NCBI GenBank assembly: GCA_021777055.1
Contig: JAIQZO010000102.1
Coordinates: forward strand, 1 to 64,000
From: Candidatus Anammoxibacter sp.
Lineage (GTDB): Bacteria; Planctomycetota; Brocadiia; Brocadiales; Anammoxibacteraceae
Direction: 5' to 3'
DNA: 64,000 nucleotides
Shown: positions 36,110 to 46,296 of the stretch, one piece after another
How the letters are laid out: each line of letters opens with the position of its first letter
Numbering within the stretch: the stretch's first letter is position 1
The notes under the pieces: model-generated
The model's input: only the letters and a program-made list of their open reading frames with translations
What the model was told of the DNA's origin: nothing
Databases searched by the model: none
Translations under genes and position numbers: made by a program

Positions 36110-37159
36110 CTATACTTGAGAAAGACGACGCAACTGTCCACATGAAGCATCTATTTTGTCGCCTTTACGTTTCCTAAACTGTACATTAATCCCCTCAGAT
36201 TCAAGGATCTGTCTAAACCGGCGAATAGTAACATTGTCTGGCGTCTGGTAAGGCAACCCATTAACAGGATTATAAGGAATAACATTGAGCAAAGAGTTTC
36301 TCTTTTTTAACAAACCCGAAAGCTGTTTTGCGTGTTCCGGTCTGTCATTTATCCCTGACAATAACACATATTCGTAAGTAACCCTTCTACCGGTAACGCT
36401 AAAGTAATAGTCCGCAGCATTTAATAATTTCTCAATGCCAATCTTTCTATTTGCAGGTACAATCCTGTTTCTTAATTCATCATTAGGTGCATGAAGAGAA
36501 ACGGCAAGATTATAACTAAGATTAAGTTCAGCCAGTTTAATAATACCATTTGGCAGGCCCACTGTTGATATGGTTATACGCCTGGCACTGATACCCAAAC
36601 CGGTTTCACTGGTTGCAAAGTTTAGAGCCAACAATACATTCTCCAGATTTGCCAAAGGTTCACCCATACCCATAACAACAATGTGACTTAAGCGCTCATC
36701 CTTCTTTAACAAAAGTTGTAAACGCAGCATCTGTTCTATAATTTCACCTTTGGTGAGGTTCCTCTCTACACCATCAATACCAGTTGCACAAAATGCGCAG
36801 CCCATGGCACACCCAATCTGGCTGCTTATGCAAATTGTTCTTCTGCTTCCTTCACGCAGCAAAACAGACTCAATCACATTATCATCTTTCAATCGTAAAA
36901 GCAGTTTCTCTGTTCCGTCTTCAGCTTTCTGGTAACGCTCAACCGTAGTGGACCATATTTCATATTCACTTTGCAAATCTAACCTCAACTGTTTCGGTAG
37001 ATTCGTCATCTCGGCAAAAAACTCTGCACGCTTACCGGTTATCCAGCCAAAAATTTGATTCGAGCGAAACGCCCGTTCCTTATGAATTGTTAGCCAGTTT
37101 TTGAATAACTCAGCATCTATTTCCAGGATATGAACACGACAGTTACTAGCCTCTAACAA
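36110..37159 (-). CDS. rlmN: 23S rRNA (adenine2503-C2) / tRNA methyltransferase RlmN
   Basis: The 349-residue radical SAM enzyme has the cluster motif CAMGCAFCATG (CxxxCxxC), SAM-binding stretches (VVMGMGEPLANLENV, RRITISTVGL, VSLHAPNDELRNRIVP) and the mechanistic Cys near the C-terminus (DIDASCGQL-type). It methylates A2503 of 23S rRNA and A37 of some tRNAs through a methyl-Cys intermediate. The start is a TTG overlapping the stop of the preceding gene by 14 bases; no in-frame ATG lies nearby, so translational coupling is likely. Confidence 0.95.
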   Translation of the reverse strand: MLEASNCRVHILEIDAELFKNWLTIHKERAFRSNQIFGWITGKRAEFFAEMTNLPKQLRLDLQSEYEIWSTTVERYQKAEDGTEKLLLRLKDDNVIESVLLREGSRRTICISSQIGCAMGCAFCATGIDGVERNLTKGEIIEQMLRLQLLLKKDERLSHIVVMGMGEPLANLENVLLALNFATSETGLGISARRITISTVGLPNGIIKLAELNLSYNLAVSLHAPNDELRNRIVPANRKIGIEKLLNAADYYFSVTGRRVTYEYVLLSGINDRPEHAKQLSGLLKKRNSLLNVIPYNPVNGLPYQTPDNVTIRRFRQILESEGINVQFRKRKGDKIDASCGQLRRLSQV

Positions 37160-37586
37160 GTTTATTTAACTCTCCATTCCTTGCTGCTTTTTTAAATTCT
37201 GCTAAATCTCTATAAATCACATTACTCAAAAACTTTACTGACCAGTTCTCAACAAGCGGACTTATAGTAATAACAATCTTACCGTTCCGGTAGGCCTCCC
37301 ACATCTCTATGGCCGTTCCCATTGAGGCCTTAGGCACGTATGCAATTAAGACGTCTACTTCGCCACACATACTGTTATGGTTCATAAAGACATCTCGACC
37401 TTCATTGTCTTTATAATTTAAGGACTCTTTATGATCCTCCCACGGATCATAAACCTCGCCTTGGACGAAACACGCTTGTAGCGCATCTTTAATTAATGTC
37501 CTGTAATCCTGATCATGCATTTCAGCAGTAATATGGGAGCCCTGCATGATACCTGCTATAAAAAAAGTCAGTTTACTTTTTTTCAT
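37146..37586 (-). CDS. nucleoside 2-deoxyribosyltransferase-like protein
   Basis: The 146 residues resemble the nucleoside 2-deoxyribosyltransferase-like Rossmann fold: LTFFIAGIMQGSHI at the start, an acidic pair in the middle (MCGEVDVLIAYVPKASMGTA, with the typical MGTAIEMWEAY helix carrying the catalytic Glu) and IVITISPLVENW. Relatives cleave nucleosides or modified nucleotides, but the true substrate is unknown. It is translationally coupled to rlmN. Confidence 0.7.
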   Translation of the reverse strand: MKKSKLTFFIAGIMQGSHITAEMHDQDYRTLIKDALQACFVQGEVYDPWEDHKESLNYKDNEGRDVFMNHNSMCGEVDVLIAYVPKASMGTAIEMWEAYRNGKIVITISPLVENWSVKFLSNVIYRDLAEFKKAARNGELNKLVRG

Positions 37587-37811
37587 TATTAATAAAATTC
37601 TGTATCTTTATGAAAAGTAATTGTTGAAAAAGCAAATATACGTAACTCGTTTTATCAGTCTTATACCCAGTGAGAGTATCGGTAAAGAGACGGCTATATT
37701 CGCTTAAAAATGTGTAAGCTTGGTATTAAGCCAAGTGTAGAAGTTGGTTCAATCGTAGACGTTTGCGTCGGAATTCGGCCAGGAGCGGATGAAATTGTAG
37801 TTCAACTGTAT

Positions 37812-38105
37812 TTAAGGAAACAACTTGAGAATTGTAACGGCTATGCCAACAGTACCAACCACAATTCCGAATATTTTGACCAGAAGGTCTTTTGAGGAAG
37901 TTGCCATATCTGCTTTCAATCTTAACTCTGAGGCATTTATTTCTGCACGTAACTCCTTTATCTCGCTCCTGATAAACTCTTTTAAGCTTTCATTACCGCT
38001 TACTTGAGCCTGTTCAAGTGATTCTGCCAATGCTTCTGACTGATCATGGCTAAAACCCACTGCCTCAAATTTCTTAACGTTTTTTAACTCTTCTGTAATT
38101 GGCAT
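37812..38105 (-). CDS. DUF1640-like coiled-coil protein with C-terminal membrane anchor
   Basis: The 97 residues begin with a helical segment typical of DUF1640/CCDC90-like proteins (KKFEAVGFSHDQSEALAESL), continue as a coiled coil (EIKELRAEINASELRLKADM) and end in one membrane helix (VKIFGIVVGTVGIAVTILKL). This family is common near toxin-antitoxin or mobile regions, and its function is unknown. The start codon lies two bases from the border of hairpin element A copy 3, and no ribosome site is visible. Confidence 0.8.
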   Translation of the reverse strand: MPITEELKNVKKFEAVGFSHDQSEALAESLEQAQVSGNESLKEFIRSEIKELRAEINASELRLKADMATSSKDLLVKIFGIVVGTVGIAVTILKLFP

Positions 38106-38106
38106 A

Positions 38107-38326
38107 AATAGTATTAGTTTATAAAGACTTCTTTTCTTAAAAGATTTTGTAGTTTTTATGGAATGCTGAATTCAGAAAACAGGAATTCGTAAAATAAAAG
38201 ACAAGATCCAGAAGGTCCACGCAACTCTTACAATTAATAAGAGGGAATATAGCAACAACTCTTCACACTCTTCTGAATTTGATCTCCCGACTCCAAAAAT
38301 ACACTATTTTAGTTGCAACTATCTTG
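38107..38326 (+). repeat. hairpin element A, copy 3 (degenerate)
   Basis: It begins ATAGTATTAGTTTATAAAGA and has TTTTGTAGTTTTTATGGAAT and weakened arms (CTGAATTCAGAAAACAGG against CTTCTGAATTTGATCTCC), ending near AGTTGCAACTATC in place of the usual GGTTGCGGC end. It is the most decayed copy. Confidence 0.6.
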
Positions 38327-38524
38327 TATTAAGTATTATACATTTGGAATTATTAAAGTCAATGCTCTATCAATTGGGAGAGAATCAGCACGAAGTTCAT
38401 ACTTTTCTTAAATACACATGGGAAAAACTATTTGGTATAATCATTAATATGTTTCAATTTCGTATAACAAAAATCAAATTTATTCTTTAGTATTTTCGTT
38501 ACATGGAGTGCAACCTACATAGCT

Positions 38525-38998
38525 ATGAATAACAAGATAGAGAGGATTATAAAACCCGCATTCAGCATCATTATTCTATTTATTGCATACGGATGCGCGG
38601 CAACAAGGCTTGAAAATATTAAAGAGTACCGATTAGATCTAAATCCGGATTCAACAGCCCAATTCCTTACCATTGTCATGACGTCAGGGGTTGATCTGGA
38701 TGAAGAGAAGAAGTACAAGATTTATCTTGCCAATTTAAGCCACTCAGAAGATACCTTATCAATTTTAAAGGATGGTGACAACTTTACAGCACTTCGAAAA
38801 TTAAAAGAGATCTCTAAAGTTAGGGATAATGAGATAAAGAATATATTATCTAAACAACAGTATAAAGTTTATCTCGCTCGCAGAAAAGTGTATGAAGAAA
38901 ACCTTAAAACGTTTATAAAATTAGTGAAAGAACGAAGAGAAGAGGAAGAGAGACTAGAACAGCTTTTTAAAGATCCTCAACTTGAAATATTTGAATAA
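38525..38998 (+). CDS. putative lipoprotein, helical
   Basis: The 157 residues start with a lipoprotein signal (FSIIILFIAYGC, lipobox Cys near residue 23). The mature part is helical and charged (DTLSILKDGDNFTALRKLKE, ARRKVYEENLKTFIKLVKER), with a coiled-coil C-terminus. It is probably anchored in the envelope. The family is not recognised. GGAG lies about 15 bases before the ATG. Confidence 0.7.
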   Translation: MNNKIERIIKPAFSIIILFIAYGCAATRLENIKEYRLDLNPDSTAQFLTIVMTSGVDLDEEKKYKIYLANLSHSEDTLSILKDGDNFTALRKLKEISKVRDNEIKNILSKQQYKVYLARRKVYEENLKTFIKLVKERREEEERLEQLFKDPQLEIFE

Positions 38999-39076
38999 TT
39001 AGAATAACCTCTATTTTCCGCAACTAGTGTCTTTATTATCAACTTTTCTATAAATGTTTGCCATACTTTAACGCAC

Positions 39077-39328
39077 GATAGTATTGCCCAGTAAAAACTT
39101 GTTTTTTGAAAGAAATTTTTGCCGTTCACTGTTAAGTTCTTTGCAACGGTATAGTTACTGGTTACTCGATACTAGATGCTTGATAATTTATTCTAACGTC
39201 TTAAAATGTCATGTCTTAAATTAAATTCGTCACTTTTTCATGTGGTATTTTACTAAAGAGACCAGAAATGAAACTATTTACCAGTATCCAGTGTCTGGCC
39301 TAGTTTTTTTGGTTGCTGCTTCGCCGCA
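39077..39328 (+). repeat. hairpin element B, copy 3
   Basis: ATAGTATTGCCCAGTAAAAA at the start, TTTTGCCGTTCACTGTTAAG, arms GTTACTGGTTACTCGATACT against CCAGTATCCAGTGTCTGG, end GGTTGCTGCTTCGCCGC. Confidence 0.8.
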
Positions 39329-39690
39329 TTATAGTATTACCCGGTAAAAACTTCTTTTTTAGAAAGAAATTTTTAACAGCTTTGGTTAGGTTAATCGGAG
39401 TGCAAAATTTATTTTGCTAGGGATTCTATTATAGAAATGAAAGATGCAAGATTCGAATTAACTGTTTCAATCAGATGTGATTCAATCATCTTCTAAAAAT
39501 ATATAGAGATATGAAAAGCAGGTAATAATTAATCTTGGAAGAAAACCTATTTTTAAGATTGTATTACTATCTGATTTCAGCAAGATAAATCTTGCACTCC
39601 GTATCTTCTTACAATATTATGCTTTATTCTGTATTCTATCACCTGCATTCTGTATTCCCCATTTGGTTACGAGTTCGCAACGCTATGATA
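39329..39690 (+). repeat. third hairpin element of the A/B type
   Basis: It begins TATAGTATTACCCGGTAAAA directly after element B. Its arms include GGAGTGCAAAATTTATTTTG against CAAGATAAATCTTGCACTCC. It ends CATTTGGTTACGAGTTCGCA, a variant of GGTTGCGGC. The interior differs from both A and B. It lies downstream of the NHL/PKD gene. Confidence 0.6.
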
Positions 39691-39732
39691 TAAGATATCC
39701 GGCGTGGCCATTTATTATAAAATATATGTTCA

Positions 39733-41502
39733 CTACTTCACCTCAACAAACATTCCCCAGGCTAGTCCCGTATCATATGTCTTTTTGTTAAACTCAAACT
39801 GACCCCTGTCATTAGGCACTGCCCATGCTGCCCAGTCTCTACCTTTTCTGGCTGCCGTTATAGTGATTTCAAGTACTCCATTCTCGTCAGTTACACTTCT
39901 TGCCGGTTCAATCTTAATTGCAGACCAAAACCCTTTTCTTAGCAGTGATGATACTTCAATTCTTTTGCCGGGTTCATGATTAGTGAGTTTTAATGTACAA
40001 TTCTCACTATCGCCCAATTTCATATTTAGTTTCTCTAATTCAAGAAATGGACCACGTTTCATGCTATTCTCACAATTAAAGGTGAATGATTTACCTGATT
40101 GTGGTGTAATATTTATTAGATCATTTCTTGTAAGACTATCAGATCCAGGTGAATTTGAGACAGTTAATGTTACAGTAAACATCCCCTCTACCCGATAGGT
40201 ATGTGCTGCATTCTGCTCTATGCTAGCACTACCATCACCGAACTCCCATAACCATCCTGTGGGATCTCCTGTTGATAAATCAGTAAATTGCACATCCAGA
40301 GGCGGTGGTCCCAAGGTCTGGTCTGCAATAAAATTGGCAATTGGTACAGTTCCCACCGGAGGTAAGGTAGTTGTTATGAAACCATCTTTTCTTTCAGTGT
40401 TTGAATTGCCTTCAAAACTTACGGTTAATGACACATCAAAGCTTCCCTCGGCAAGATATGTATGAGTTGGGTTTTGTTCGCTACTGGTGCTACCATCGCC
40501 AAAATCCCATAACCATGTATCAATAGTCCCTATTGATTGATCGGTAAAATTTACAGTTAATGGCACTGTCCCTGTTTGCTTATCAGACGTAAAATCAGCG
40601 AAGAGTGTTACAAGATGAACCTTGCGAATACGGTCGTTAAAATTGTCAGCGATGAATATATTACCTGAACTATCCACAAAAACGCAACGCGGATCATTTA
40701 ATGCAGTAGCTGTAGCAGTCACACCATCACCGCTAAAACCGGTGGTATCATTCCCAGCAACAGTGCTTATCATCCCTGTTGCCCTATCTACCTTGCGAAT
40801 ACGATTGTTCTCAGCAAAAAATATATTACCTAAACTATCTACAAAGACTCCAGTCAGATCACCTAATGCCGCGGTAGTCGCAGGCACACCATCATCGCTA
40901 AAACCACCCGCCCCATTTCCAGCTACAGTGCTAATAATCCCTGTTATCCCATCCACCTTGCGAATGCGATTATTACCACTGTCTGAAATAAATATATTAC
41001 CTAAACTATCTACAAAGACTCCATATGGTTGATTTAAGGATGTTTCAGTCGCAGTCACACCATCGCCCCTAAATCCAACCGCCTCATTCCCAGCCACAGT
41101 GCTTATAACCCCTGTTATCCCATCCACCTTGCGAATACGGTTGTTATTTATATCCGCAATAAATATATTACCTGAACTATCTACAGATAAACAAGATGGG
41201 CGATTTAGTTGCGCTTCCGTTGCCTGACCACCATCACCGCTAAATCCAAACTTCCCATTCCCCGCCACAGTGTTTATAATTCCTGTTATCCCATCCACCT
41301 TGCGAATGCGACTATTACCAATATCAACAAAAAATATATTCCCTGGACTATCTACAATGACTCCAGTTGGAAAGTTTATGAATGCGTCAGTCGCAAGCCC
41401 ACTGTCTCCAATTGCACTCCCAGGGGCTGGAAGCGGCGATGAAACCGGAATCGGTAATCCATTCCCCACAACAGTACTTATGATCCCTGTTACCGTGTCC
41501 AC
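39733..41502 (-). CDS. NHL-propeller / PKD-domain protein, main part after frameshift
   Basis: This is the large in-frame body of a protein whose signal peptide and first propeller blade are in the neighbouring ORF (41490-41747). It has about five NHL blades (IISTVAGNGAGGFSDDG, SLGNIFISDSGNNRIRKVDG), two PKD domains (WLWDFGDGSTSSEQNPTHTY and WLWEFGDGSASIEQNAAHTY) and a C-terminal domain of about 130 residues (SGKSFTFNCENSMKRGPFLE) shared with the next gene. The Met at its start is internal to a blade and has no ribosome site, so it is not a real start. As it stands the gene makes no full protein unless the frame is restored. Confidence 0.8.
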   Translation of the reverse strand: MDTVTGIISTVVGNGLPIPVSSPLPAPGSAIGDSGLATDAFINFPTGVIVDSPGNIFFVDIGNSRIRKVDGITGIINTVAGNGKFGFSGDGGQATEAQLNRPSCLSVDSSGNIFIADINNNRIRKVDGITGVISTVAGNEAVGFRGDGVTATETSLNQPYGVFVDSLGNIFISDSGNNRIRKVDGITGIISTVAGNGAGGFSDDGVPATTAALGDLTGVFVDSLGNIFFAENNRIRKVDRATGMISTVAGNDTTGFSGDGVTATATALNDPRCVFVDSSGNIFIADNFNDRIRKVHLVTLFADFTSDKQTGTVPLTVNFTDQSIGTIDTWLWDFGDGSTSSEQNPTHTYLAEGSFDVSLTVSFEGNSNTERKDGFITTTLPPVGTVPIANFIADQTLGPPPLDVQFTDLSTGDPTGWLWEFGDGSASIEQNAAHTYRVEGMFTVTLTVSNSPGSDSLTRNDLINITPQSGKSFTFNCENSMKRGPFLELEKLNMKLGDSENCTLKLTNHEPGKRIEVSSLLRKGFWSAIKIEPARSVTDENGVLEITITAARKGRDWAAWAVPNDRGQFEFNKKTYDTGLAWGMFVEVK

Positions 41503-41747
41503 CTTGCGGATACGATGATTGTCAGTGTCCGCGCGATAAATATATTACCTGAACTATCTACAGATAAACAAGATGGGCGATTTAGTTGCGCTTCCGTTGC
41601 CTGACCACCATCACCACTAAATCCCCTTATTCCATTTCCTGCCAGGGTAGTAATGATTCCTTCAGCGTGAACAGGTAGAGCTATTACCGCATAAAATGTA
41701 ACAATAAATAAGATAAACAACAATGCGCGTTTTACAATAATCGTCAT
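41490..41747 (-). pseudogene. N-terminal fragment of the NHL/PKD protein (2-bp insertion)
   Basis: The 85 residues hold the signal peptide (LLFILFIVTFYAVIALPVHA) and the first NHL blade (GIITTLAGNGIRGFSGDGGQ), then derail after NIFIA into RTLTIIVSARWTR. The paralogue at 41819-45916 has GTCCGCGATAAA where this gene has GTCCGCGCGATAAA. Removing one CG restores NIFIADTDNHRIRKVD and joins the following ORF. Confidence 0.88.
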
Positions 41748-41818
41748 AATGTATCCTTTTCTTGAGTATCTATATTATTTAATTTATGATAAATCAACAA
41801 TTATGTTTATAGACAGTA

Positions 41819-44800
41819 TTATTCCACTTGCACAAACATACCCCAGGCAAGCCCAGTATCATATGTCTTTTTGTTAAACTCAAACTGTCCTCTGTCAGTG
41901 GGCACTGCCCATGCAGCCCAGTCGCTACCTTTTCGGATTGCAGTTATCGTGATCTCTAGTTCTCCATTTTCGTCAGTTATGCTCCTTGCCGGTTCAATCA
42001 TAATTGCCGACCGAAACCCTTTTCTGAGCACTGATGATACTTCAACCCTCTTGCCGGGTTCATGATTAGTTAGTTTTAATGTACAATTTTCACTATCTCC
42101 CAATTTCATAGTTAGTTTCTCTAATTCAAGAAAGGGACCACGTTTCATACTATTCTCACAATTAAAGGTGAATGATTTACCTGATTGTGGCGTAATATTT
42201 ATTAGGTTATTGCTTGTAAGACTATCTGATCCTAATGCATTTGTAACAGTTAATGTTACAGTAAACATCCCTTCTACACGGTAGGTATGTGTTGGGTTTT
42301 GTTCTATACTCGCACTACCATCACCAAAATCCCATAACCATCCTGTGGGAGCTCCTGTTGATAAATCAGTAAATTGTACTTCTAGAGGCGGTGGACCCAG
42401 TGTCTGGTCCGCAATAAAATTGGCAATTGGTACAGTTCCTGGTGACGATAAAGCAGTAATGAACCTCTCTTTTATTTCAGTATCTGAATTACCGTCAAAA
42501 CTTACAGTTAAAGAGACGTCAAAGCTTCCCTCGTTAATATATGTATGAGTTGGATTTTGTTCAGCACTAGTGCTACCATCACCAAAATCCCATAACCATG
42601 TGTCAATAGTTCCTATAGATTGATCAGCAAAATTAACAGTTAATGGCACAGTTCCAGTTCCCTTGTCAGATCTAAATGCAGCTACTGGAGCTGGTATTGG
42701 ACCACTTGCTGTTATAAATTCCAATTTAGTCTCAGTATCTGACCCGCCCAAACCTGTCACAGTTAAGGACACCGTAAAAATTCCTAATGTATTGTAAGTA
42801 TGAGAAGGATTCTGCTCCGTACTTGTATTACCGTCTCCAAACTCCCATGACCATCCTGTTATATCTCCAGTTGACTTATCTGTGAAACTTACGGTTAATG
42901 GTACCGTTCCTGCCTGCTTGTCAGATGTAAATACCGCTACCGGTGCTGGTATTTGATCACTTACTATTATAAATTCCGATTTAGTCTCAGTATCTGAACC
43001 GCCCAAACCTGTCACAGTTAAGGACACCGTAAAACTTCCGGATGTATTGTAAGTGTGGGAAGGATTCTGCGCTGTACTTGTATTGCCGTCTCCAAAGTCC
43101 CAAAACCATTCTGTTATTTCTCCTATTGACTGGTCCATAAAGCTTACAGTTAATGGGACAGTTCCTGTTGTCTTGTCAGATGTAAATGCCGCCACTGGCG
43201 CTGGTATTGAATCACTTACTGTAATAAATGCTGTTTTAGTCTTTGTATCCGATCCGCCAAAACCTGTTACGGTCAAGGATACCGTAAAACTTCCTAATGT
43301 ATTATAAGTGTGAGAAGGATTCTGCTCTGTACTTGTATTGCCATCTCCAAAGTCCCATGACCATTCAGTAATATCTCCAGTTGACTTATCTGTGAAACTT
43401 ACGGTTAATGGCAATGTTCCTGTTGTTTTGTCGGATGTTAATGCGGCTAATGGTAGGGCTGAATGAACCTTGTAGACGAAAAGGTTCGTACCAATAAATA
43501 TATTATCCGAAATATCTACATAGACGCCGCGTGGATTATCTAACTCCGCATCAGTCGCAAGTACTCCACCACCACTTGAACTAACTGTAACACTCCCCCC
43601 CCCGGCCACTGTGCTTATTATGCCTGTCTCCACATCTACCTTGCGGATGCGGTTGTGGTTACGGTCAGCAATAAATATATTACCAGAGATATCCACAAAG
43701 ACTGCTAGCGGTTGAGATAATACTGCTTCAGTCGCAAGTATGCCATCACCAGTAGAAATATCCGTTCCGCCCCCTGCAACGGTGCTTATGATGCCGGTCT
43801 CTACATCTACCTTGCGAATGTTGTTGTTTGTTCTGTCCGCAATAAATATATTACCAGAGGTATCAACAGCAACACCGGACGGGCGGAGTAATTCCGAGTC
43901 AGTCGCGAGGCCTCCATCATCATTAGAATCCTTTGTCCCACCACCAGCGACTGTGCTTATGATGCCGGTCTCTACATCTACCTTGCGGATGCGGTCGAAT
44001 GTTGCAATAAATAAATTATCGGAACTATCCACAAAGATTGACCGTGGACCACTTATGGTCGCATCTGTAGCAAGTCCTCCATCTCCAGCAAAGCGCCCCT
44101 CCCCATTACCAGTCACAGTGCTGATGGTACAGGTCTCTACATCTACCGTACGAACGCGTGAGTTCCCAAAGTCCGCAATAAATATATTACCTGTGCTATC
44201 CATTGCGATTGACGTAGGATTGGATAATGACGCATCAGTTGCGAGTCCGCCATCTCCACGAAATCCGCCTATCCCATCCCCCGCCACAATGGAAATCATA
44301 TTAGTAGTTGCGTCGTTTACTGTAATAAAATCCGTTTTAGTCTCAGTATCTGACCCTCCCAAACCTGTTACTGTCAAGGAAACCGTAAAAATTCCTAATG
44401 TATTGTAAGTATGAGAAGGATTCTGCTCCGTACTTGTATTACCGTCTCCAAAGTCCCATAACCATGAAGTTATATCTCCTGTCGACTGATCTGTATAACT
44501 TACTGTTAATGGCACTTTCCCTGTTGTCTTGTCTGATATAAAGGTCGCAACTGGGACTGGTATTTGATCACTCGCTATAATAAATTCCGTTTTAGCCTCA
44601 GTATCTGACCCTTCCAAACCTGTTACTGTTAATGATACCGTAAAACTTCCTGATGTATTGTAAGTGTGAGAAGGATTCTGCTCTACACTTGTATTTCCGT
44701 CTCCAAAATCCCACGACCATTCACTAATGCCGCCAGTTGACTTATCTGCGAAATTTATGGTTAATGGCACAGTTCCAGTTGTCTTGTCAGATGTAAATGA

Positions 44801-45916
44801 GGCGAAAAGTGGTGTAGGCTGAACCTTGCGAATGCGGTGGTTACCTCTCCCAGCAATAAATATATTACCTATGCTATCAACAAAGACTCCTGTCGGCTGA
44901 TCTAATGCCGCAGAGGTAGCAGGCCCATCATCGCCACTAAAACCAATTGTCCCATTCCCCGCAACTGTGCTTATAATACCTGTTGTCCCATCCACTTTGC
45001 GTATACGGGTATTATCACTATCAGCAATAAATATATTACCTGTGATATCAACAAAAACATCTCGTGGATTATTTAATGCTGCAGCTGTCGCAGACACACC
45101 ATCACCGCTAAAACCAATTGTTCCGTTCCCCGCAACTGTGCTTATAATCCCAGTTGTTCCATCCACTTTGCGAATGCGGTGATTACCAGTGTCCGCAACA
45201 AATATATTGCCTGAAATATCTACAAAGATGCCAACCGGCTGCTTTAAAGTAGCGGCAGTAGCAGGACCATCATCGCTGCTAAAACCAATTGCACCATTCC
45301 CTGCCACAGTAATTATTATACCTGTCGTACCATTTACCTTGTGAATACGATGGCCAGATGAGAAGAAAATATTGCCAGAGTTATCAACAAATACGTCTTT
45401 TGGATTATCTATTGGTGCAGCAGTTGCAGACTCTCCATCATCGACAAAACGACTTTCCCCATTTCCCGCTACGGTGCTTATAATACCTGTTATTACGTCT
45501 ACCTTGCGAATGCGTCTGTTAGCGCTGTCAGCAATAAACATATTACCTGAGCTGTCAACAAAGACATCTCCCGGAGTATCTAATATTGCGTCAATCGCAA
45601 GGCCGCCATCTCCGCTAAAGCCACTTTCCTCCTTCCCCACAACTGTGCTTATGATCCCTGTCGTTCCATCTACTTTGCGGATGCGATGGTTGTCAGTGTC
45701 CGCGATAAATATATTACCTAAACTATCGACAAAGACATCTATTGGGCTATTTAATGACGTTTCAGTCGCAGGGACGCCATCACCACCGAATCCTGCTGTC
45801 TCATTACCAGCTACTGTTTTAATGATACCATCAGCACTAGTATTTAGAACGCCTATCTCATGAAATGCAACAACAAATAATATCAACAACAATGCAGGTT
45901 TTACAAGAATCTTCAT
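41819..45916 (-). CDS. large secreted NHL-repeat / PKD-domain protein
   Basis: The 1365 residues comprise a signal peptide (KILVKPALLLILFVVAFHEI), six NHL blades (about 30-375; IISTVAGNGTIGFSGDG, GNIFIADSDNTRIRKVDG), two PKD domains, a second block of five NHL-like blades (about 545-820; IISTVAGGG), five more PKD domains (WSWDFGDGNTSTEQNPSHTY) and a C-terminal domain with two Cys. Such proteins sit on or outside the outer membrane and mediate binding or adhesion, with propellers of unknown ligand. It is a tandem paralogue of the next gene downstream (71 bp away). The many near-identical DNA repeats invite slippage and recombination. Confidence 0.88.
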   Translation of the reverse strand: MKILVKPALLLILFVVAFHEIGVLNTSADGIIKTVAGNETAGFGGDGVPATETSLNSPIDVFVDSLGNIFIADTDNHRIRKVDGTTGIISTVVGKEESGFSGDGGLAIDAILDTPGDVFVDSSGNMFIADSANRRIRKVDVITGIISTVAGNGESRFVDDGESATAAPIDNPKDVFVDNSGNIFFSSGHRIHKVNGTTGIIITVAGNGAIGFSSDDGPATAATLKQPVGIFVDISGNIFVADTGNHRIRKVDGTTGIISTVAGNGTIGFSGDGVSATAAALNNPRDVFVDITGNIFIADSDNTRIRKVDGTTGIISTVAGNGTIGFSGDDGPATSAALDQPTGVFVDSIGNIFIAGRGNHRIRKVQPTPLFASFTSDKTTGTVPLTINFADKSTGGISEWSWDFGDGNTSVEQNPSHTYNTSGSFTVSLTVTGLEGSDTEAKTEFIIASDQIPVPVATFISDKTTGKVPLTVSYTDQSTGDITSWLWDFGDGNTSTEQNPSHTYNTLGIFTVSLTVTGLGGSDTETKTDFITVNDATTNMISIVAGDGIGGFRGDGGLATDASLSNPTSIAMDSTGNIFIADFGNSRVRTVDVETCTISTVTGNGEGRFAGDGGLATDATISGPRSIFVDSSDNLFIATFDRIRKVDVETGIISTVAGGGTKDSNDDGGLATDSELLRPSGVAVDTSGNIFIADRTNNNIRKVDVETGIISTVAGGGTDISTGDGILATEAVLSQPLAVFVDISGNIFIADRNHNRIRKVDVETGIISTVAGGGSVTVSSSGGGVLATDAELDNPRGVYVDISDNIFIGTNLFVYKVHSALPLAALTSDKTTGTLPLTVSFTDKSTGDITEWSWDFGDGNTSTEQNPSHTYNTLGSFTVSLTVTGFGGSDTKTKTAFITVSDSIPAPVAAFTSDKTTGTVPLTVSFMDQSIGEITEWFWDFGDGNTSTAQNPSHTYNTSGSFTVSLTVTGLGGSDTETKSEFIIVSDQIPAPVAVFTSDKQAGTVPLTVSFTDKSTGDITGWSWEFGDGNTSTEQNPSHTYNTLGIFTVSLTVTGLGGSDTETKLEFITASGPIPAPVAAFRSDKGTGTVPLTVNFADQSIGTIDTWLWDFGDGSTSAEQNPTHTYINEGSFDVSLTVSFDGNSDTEIKERFITALSSPGTVPIANFIADQTLGPPPLEVQFTDLSTGAPTGWLWDFGDGSASIEQNPTHTYRVEGMFTVTLTVTNALGSDSLTSNNLINITPQSGKSFTFNCENSMKRGPFLELEKLTMKLGDSENCTLKLTNHEPGKRVEVSSVLRKGFRSAIMIEPARSITDENGELEITITAIRKGSDWAAWAVPTDRGQFEFNKKTYDTGLAWGMFVQVE

Positions 45917-46177
45917 AACGTCACTCCCTCACATGTAAAGAAAGATAGAGTTCTGTTGCAACTTATTATCTAAATCAACTATTGATTATGATATTGTTTA
46001 AGAAAAGAGCTTTCCTTTGTAATAGAAAGAAGACTTTTTGATATTGTGCATCTTTTTATAATTGTTATAAACGATAAGAAATCAGAGGATTCGCCTATGG
46101 TAATTTATCGGCAATCTAAATGGGTTAGTTATAACAAAAAGGATATGGTTTGTCTATTAGGGGTTTCCCTGTCTTCA

Positions 46178-46198
46178 TTGTAAGGAAATCCCTTACAA
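46178..46198. other. 8-bp perfect hairpin upstream of the NHL/PKD gene
   Basis: TTGTAAGG and CCTTACAA flank a 5-nt loop, 260 bp upstream of the large NHL/PKD gene. It could be an operator or a terminator; no T-run follows. Confidence 0.4.
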
Positions 46199-46296
46199 GC
46201 CCATTTTATCTTTAAAGAATTCGAGATAAGAAACAGTTGGAACATTTGGGGAAGCGAATTTGTTGTTGATAGTTAGAAGCATCAACACAATTGTTT

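Noticed and set aside
37710-37895. 61-residue plus-strand ORF overlapping the DUF1640 gene
   Set aside because: Overlaps a well supported gene on the other strand and has no ribosome site.
40622-45863. Many plus-strand ORFs of 60-220 residues opposite the NHL/PKD genes
   Set aside because: Antisense shadows of repetitive coding sequence (recurrent LSPFPATVLIIPV pattern).
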